The translations under genes were made by a program, and so were the position numbers. The notes below the pieces were generated by a model. The model was given only the letters and a program-made list of their open reading frames with translations. It did no database searches and had not been told where the DNA came from. Of a stretch of 64,000 bases of DNA, positions 60,234-64,000 are shown one piece after another; the stretch's first letter is position 1; each line of letters begins with the position of its first letter. Source of the stretch: CAYYNP01 sp964472545 (GTDB lineage Bacteria; Planctomycetota; Planctomycetia; Pirellulales; Thermoguttaceae); NCBI GenBank assembly GCA_964472545.1, contig CAYYNP010000004.1:1-64000 (forward strand). Direction: 5' to 3'.

Positions 60234-63200
60234 TCAGTCCGCCAGCGCGGCGTGCAACGTCACGATCCCCATTGCCGGCAACTCGATCGGACCGCGGACC
60301 TCTTGCCCGTTCTCTTCGCGCGGGCTGCTCCGCACGACGCGCACCGGCCGCGGTTCGGACCACGTCAACGTCACACTGGCCGGGGCTTCGGCCGCGTTGA
60401 ATAGCCGTACGATCAGGGCCTTGCCGTCGGGCGTCGGCCGCAGCGAACTGATGATGACGCTCTCCGACTCGACACGCACGCGCGACGCGACCTGCGGGGC
60501 CTGCGGATCGACCGGCACCACGACCAGCGGCTGGCTGCGTTCGATGCCGAAGCGCGTGGCGGCGGCCGCGTCGAACTTCCCATGCGGCCGCAGCGAGTAG
60601 CGAAATACGGTCGGCCCCTCCTGCGATGCCTTGTAGTTCGTCTCCCAGTAGTTGTTCATCACGTAGGAGTAGAACGTGGTGGTCGGCTCGAGCCGTGTGA
60701 TCCACGCGCCGGGGTCGTACGGGCTGGCCACGTCGACAGTGATTGCCCCGACCTCGACCAACGGGGCGTCGACGGTGGCCCAGGTCACGCCGTAGTCGCC
60801 CGCGGAAACGTCGACCCAACGCCCGACGCTAAAGTAGTTCTTGCACGCCCCCTCCAATTGGTCCTTCTCCGGCCGCACGACTGCCCAAGGGGTATCCACC
60901 CGCATCACGCCGCCGGGAACGTTCAAGCCGAAACCGAAATGGACGCCCTCCTTCACAAACACAGGTCGCTTGTCCACGACGTTGTGGACGTCGACCCGAT
61001 TCAAGCCGTCGAAGACGCGATAGACTCGGGTCAATTGCCGGCAGCCCTTCACTGCCCGGCAGCGGACGATCAACGAGGCGGTCAGCGGACCGTGCTCGCC
61101 GACGGTAATCTGAACCGGGCCAACGCCGGCGTGGGACTTGGCAGGGTCGCGGCCGCTGACGTAGTGATAGCCATTGCAGCCTGCGCGAGATTGCCAATCG
61201 ACTACGTTGTGTGCGATCCCCGGGGCCGCGAACCTCTCGATGGCCCCGGTCGTGATGTCGATCGAGAGGCCCAACGTCTCGTTGTACAATAGATGGTCGT
61301 CGGCTTTGGCCTTTCCGGCAGGCTGCGCCTTACCCGGCGTCAGACAGAAGCGTTTCGCACCCATCGGCGGTACGTCCGCGGCCAAGAAGATCAACTGACC
61401 GGCCTGTCCGGTCTGCGACGAGACGACGTTGCCCTCGGCATCTTCCACCACGTCACCCGCCCGGCTCGCCGTGTCGGTATCCGGCGGTAACGTGACCACG
61501 TCGGTTCGCGGCCACGACGACGTGTTGTAGACGTCGACGGCCCGAATCGTCTTGCCCCGCTCGCGCTGCCCGGCCGTTGCCTTGCCCAGCAATTCCCGCG
61601 AGCGCCGCTCGGCCGCCAAGGCAAACGCCTGCTTGATGGCCCACTGATCCAGAGTGAACTTCGAGGTTGGCTGGCTAATGCTGCAATGGGCGCCCCAGGT
61701 GTGTTCGTTGTAGAGGATTACGTCGCGCCAGGCATCGTAGAACTCGGCGTCGGGAAAGCCGTCCCGGCCGGCGATCGCCCACAGCGCCTCGGCCTGCACC
61801 AGCCGTTCGGCCGCGTTGCGGGCAAGGGCCGTTTCGCGAGCCGACGAGCCGGCGCCGTCTTCCCAGTAGGGAGTGAAATCGCCGCGAACCTCCGGCACCT
61901 GAGCCGCATAACGCCGCTCGAACTCGCGGAACATCTCCCGCGTGGTGGCGATCACCATCTTCGGATAGGCGTACTTCTTGTTCCATCGCTTGACGAACTC
62001 GCAGAGTTCCACATCCGGCGGGCCGTTGTCGCCGCCGATGCTGTAGCGGACCTGGACCATGTCGTAGGGGTAGTCGTCGGCCTCGAGTTGCCCGAGGTAT
62101 TCGAAGAACGGCCCCGGCGGCGAGTCGGCGGTGAGCTTGCCTTGCCGGCCTCCATGGAACCACGAATAGGCTTGGCCGGCCATCCAGCAGAGCAACTTCT
62201 CTTCGCCCGACGGCGAGACCCAGTACCAGGCCTTATCGCCCCAGGCCTCCAGCGTGTGGCCGATGCGGTGGACGTGGTTCGGGCCGATCGAGAGATACTT
62301 CACGCCTTGATGGGCCAGCGCCGGCACGGTACCCCAGGTGTAGCCGGGCACGTCGCTGATCATGGCCGCGTCGATCGGCAGATCGTACTGCCGCGACACC
62401 CGCCGGGCACAATCGACCAGCCGAAACAATTCCTCCGGCCGACAGAGCCCGGTCAGTTCGTTGCCGTAGAGGGCGTCGAGGTGAATCCACCCGCGGCGGA
62501 CGGCCTCGATGAACTCTTGCCGCTTCTGGGGCGTTGCCTGCCGCAAGTAACTGTCGACCGCCCACATCGTCTCGGTGTTCCAGCGAAAGCGTGATCCCTC
62601 CGGGTAGTCGGCCGTTCGGCGTGCAAAATCGATCGCCTCTTCGAAGTATCGCCAATGGGCCTGCTCGACCTCGGTCTGCACGTGCGTGTATCCGATGTCG
62701 ACGTGAGAATGCGGCAGGATGTAGATCTCCCAGCGGCGGACCGGACGCAGCCTGGTCTGGCGTTGAACGACCGGTTGACCATCAATGAGAAGGCTCACCT
62801 CGACCGTCTTCTGCGCATCGACTGCCGGCACAAGCACCTGGACGGTACGGCGGCCGGGCCTCAGTCGCAGCGGTACGGGGGTCGCATCGGCAACACGGAG
62901 CGTCGCAGCGTTGCTCTCTGCATAGGGATAGTCGACGGCCACTTGCAGCGGCTGCACCGTTCGCTCCGTACCTCGCAACAACGCACACGACGGCAGCAAT
63001 TCGACCGCAATCTTCGACGGATTCGACTCCGGCTTCCCGGCGGTGAAGAAGGCGATCTCGGCTCCGCCCACCGTGCCGTGTCCGGCGGGCCCCAGACGCT
63101 TCACCCGCCAGCGGACGTAGCGGGCGGTGACCGGCGCGTCGAACGCGGCCATCGTAACGCCGGAGCGAACGTTGGCGTGCTTGATCTCGACGGTCTCGAA

Positions 63201-63575
63201 GGCCTCGCCCGCATCGCCGAAATCGGCCCGATTGCTGAACGTCAACTCGGAGGCCGCCACCGTAGCCGGGTCGGCCCGATCGACGTGCTTTATCGCCGCC
63301 AACGGGATCGGCTTGCCAAAATCGAAGTCGATGTGCGTCTTGGTCCCGTCGCCACGGGAGAAGTACTCGGTCGTCGGATTGCCGTCAATGATATGCTCGA
63401 CTTCGTAGTTCCCGCCGGGATAGGCGATCGAGCTGTCGACGATCGCCGGTTTCGCCGCCGGCGTAAGCGGCGTGTATTGCCGCGGCTCGGCGGAATTGGC
63501 TGAGGCAGCCAACGCGAGCAACACCAGCGGAATCAGCTTGAACCGGGTACGTCGTGCGAGATATCCGGTCGTCAT
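60234..63575 (-). CDS. Secreted GH38-like alpha-mannosidase with discoidin-like N-terminus
   Basis: The product has 1113 residues from ATG 63575 behind AAGGA, with a signal peptide (LIPLVLLALAASANSA). Residues ~40-185 form an F5/8 type C-like domain ('DFDFGKPIPLAAIKHVDRAD', 'ARYVRWRVKRLGPAG'). The GH38 barrel has 'ILPHSHVDIGYTHV' (H289-x-H291-x-D293, zinc site) and 'AAMISDVPGYTWG' with a candidate nucleophile Asp. The 'LYNEHTWGAHCS' block follows. A C-terminal beta-domain ('VYNTSSWPRTDVVTLP', 'DGLNRVDVHNVVDKR') completes the fold. It probably trims alpha-mannosides from external glycans. Confidence 0.88.
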   Translation of the reverse strand: MTTGYLARRTRFKLIPLVLLALAASANSAEPRQYTPLTPAAKPAIVDSSIAYPGGNYEVEHIIDGNPTTEYFSRGDGTKTHIDFDFGKPIPLAAIKHVDRADPATVAASELTFSNRADFGDAGEAFETVEIKHANVRSGVTMAAFDAPVTARYVRWRVKRLGPAGHGTVGGAEIAFFTAGKPESNPSKIAVELLPSCALLRGTERTVQPLQVAVDYPYAESNAATLRVADATPVPLRLRPGRRTVQVLVPAVDAQKTVEVSLLIDGQPVVQRQTRLRPVRRWEIYILPHSHVDIGYTHVQTEVEQAHWRYFEEAIDFARRTADYPEGSRFRWNTETMWAVDSYLRQATPQKRQEFIEAVRRGWIHLDALYGNELTGLCRPEELFRLVDCARRVSRQYDLPIDAAMISDVPGYTWGTVPALAHQGVKYLSIGPNHVHRIGHTLEAWGDKAWYWVSPSGEEKLLCWMAGQAYSWFHGGRQGKLTADSPPGPFFEYLGQLEADDYPYDMVQVRYSIGGDNGPPDVELCEFVKRWNKKYAYPKMVIATTREMFREFERRYAAQVPEVRGDFTPYWEDGAGSSARETALARNAAERLVQAEALWAIAGRDGFPDAEFYDAWRDVILYNEHTWGAHCSISQPTSKFTLDQWAIKQAFALAAERRSRELLGKATAGQRERGKTIRAVDVYNTSSWPRTDVVTLPPDTDTASRAGDVVEDAEGNVVSSQTGQAGQLIFLAADVPPMGAKRFCLTPGKAQPAGKAKADDHLLYNETLGLSIDITTGAIERFAAPGIAHNVVDWQSRAGCNGYHYVSGRDPAKSHAGVGPVQITVGEHGPLTASLIVRCRAVKGCRQLTRVYRVFDGLNRVDVHNVVDKRPVFVKEGVHFGFGLNVPGGVMRVDTPWAVVRPEKDQLEGACKNYFSVGRWVDVSAGDYGVTWATVDAPLVEVGAITVDVASPYDPGAWITRLEPTTTFYSYVMNNYWETNYKASQEGPTVFRYSLRPHGKFDAAAATRFGIERSQPLVVVPVDPQAPQVASRVRVESESVIISSLRPTPDGKALIVRLFNAAEAPASVTLTWSEPRPVRVVRSSPREENGQEVRGPIELPAMGIVTLHAALAD

Positions 63576-63896
63576 TGCAGGAGTTCCTTCATGTTTGGGG
63601 ATCGATTCGCGTCGGAGTTGCGAGCGTCGCGGGAGTTTCCGGCCCCGGGCGTCAGTATCGGCCCATGTACGTAGCGCCGTCAAGTCCGGGAACGGCCCGG
63701 CCTCTAATGCCGTGTGGCCGTGCCGCCCGCGCATTGAACTGTCCAGTGCCGGGCGGTATGATTCTACGTAATGTGGCACGACGTTGTTGAGAAGTCCAAG
63801 TGCCTGGTGTGAGCCTTCAGCGCGGCCTTTTTGTCGTCCGCCTGTTGCCCGGAGAAGCTATCCGCCGCCCCGAGCGCCAAGGAAGTCCATTCTCCG

Positions 63897-64000
63897 ATGC
63901 GTACGTTTGCCGATGTGAAGAGTTCCTGTCAACGGGGAAGAGGCAAATTTCAGACGATCAGACTACTGGCCACGGCCTTGTTGCTGTTGCCCACATCAGC
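63897..64000 (+). CDS. Start of an exported protein (partial, runs off the window)
   Basis: An open frame from ATG 63897, preceded by AAGGAAG, continues to the window edge. Its first 34 residues have a basic patch ('QRGRGKFQTIRL') and a hydrophobic core ('LLATALLLLP'), a typical signal peptide. A GTG at 63915 is an alternative start. No domain is visible. The 321-base spacer 63576-63896 that separates it from the divergent GH38-like gene shows no other gene. Confidence 0.55.
   Translation, partial: MRTFADVKSSCQRGRGKFQTIRLLATALLLLPTS

Noticed and set aside
1..64000. Prophage, complete insertion sequence, or tRNA genes
   Set aside because: No integrase, transposase, capsid or tail protein, and no cloverleaf-like sequence with a T-arm consensus was seen by eye. 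A tRNAscan and IS search would be decisive.

Overview
The window reads as chromosome of a GC-rich planctomycete, most likely in or near the Pirellulales. This is inferred from gene content. There are secreted sulfatase, SGNH esterase, DUF1080 and Gfo/Idh/MocA proteins with Sec or Tat signals. A 2172-residue surface protein starts with the planctomycete-type 'SLEHRRML' N-terminal motif and ends in dockerin-like repeats. There are also Uma2 and SUMF1-type proteins, and long intergenic spacers full of palindromic repeats. I saw no rRNA, tRNA, CRISPR array, prophage or complete insertion sequence.

Layout. 1-15.3 kb (minus strand): a run of secreted or periplasmic genes. These are a YVTN/di-haem cytochrome protein, an NHL/SMP-30-like propeller, an alpha/alpha-barrel protein with a discoidin-like tail, a sulfatase, a sialate-O-acetylesterase-like SGNH protein, a small DUF4177-like protein, a Tat-exported Gfo/Idh/MocA protein, a YfhO-like multi-span membrane protein carrying in-frame repeat insertions, and a TPR protein. 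15.5-23.4 kb (minus): a complete F1Fo ATP synthase operon in the order atpZ-I-B-E-F-H-A-G-D-C, behind a strong sigma70-like promoter. 24.1-27.7 kb (plus): a DUF4912 protein with a long leader, then ribF and an nrnA-like DHH phosphoesterase. 27.9-31.0 kb (plus): a two-gene Rieske/cytochrome b unit in which cytochrome b is fused to four c-type haem sites.

31.2-37.7 kb (minus): the giant lamin-tail/CotH/dockerin surface protein. 38.2-41.9 kb (minus): a tight three-gene unit of two related HExxH metallopeptidase-like proteins flanking a SUMF1-like protein. 42.1 kb: a fumarylacetoacetate hydrolase family enzyme. 43.0-46.3 kb (minus): a surface-glycan cluster of GT4, DegT aminotransferase and small sugar-phosphate transferase. 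46.7-52.7 kb (plus): a secreted glycosidase-like protein, a GH123/DUF4091-like protein and a second Gfo/Idh/MocA protein. 52.9-55.6 kb (minus): a Cys/His/Asp hypothetical, a Uma2 protein and two DUF1080 proteins. 55.9-64 kb: aconitase, a YkgJ-type cysteine-cluster protein, a double zinc-ribbon protein, a secreted GH38-like alpha-mannosidase, and the start of another exported protein.

How it fits together. Central energy genes (ATP synthase, cytochrome bc-type complex, aconitase, ribF) are interleaved with an exported polysaccharide-degradation and surface repertoire. The two most unusual things are the cytochrome b/tetrahaem fusion, which has a Tyr where one b-haem His is expected and a PEWA Qo motif, and the peptidase/SUMF1/pseudo-peptidase operon. 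At least ten families of palindromic or short tandem repeats fill the spacers. Two of them sit in frame inside the YfhO-like gene, and some supply stop codons of neighbouring genes.
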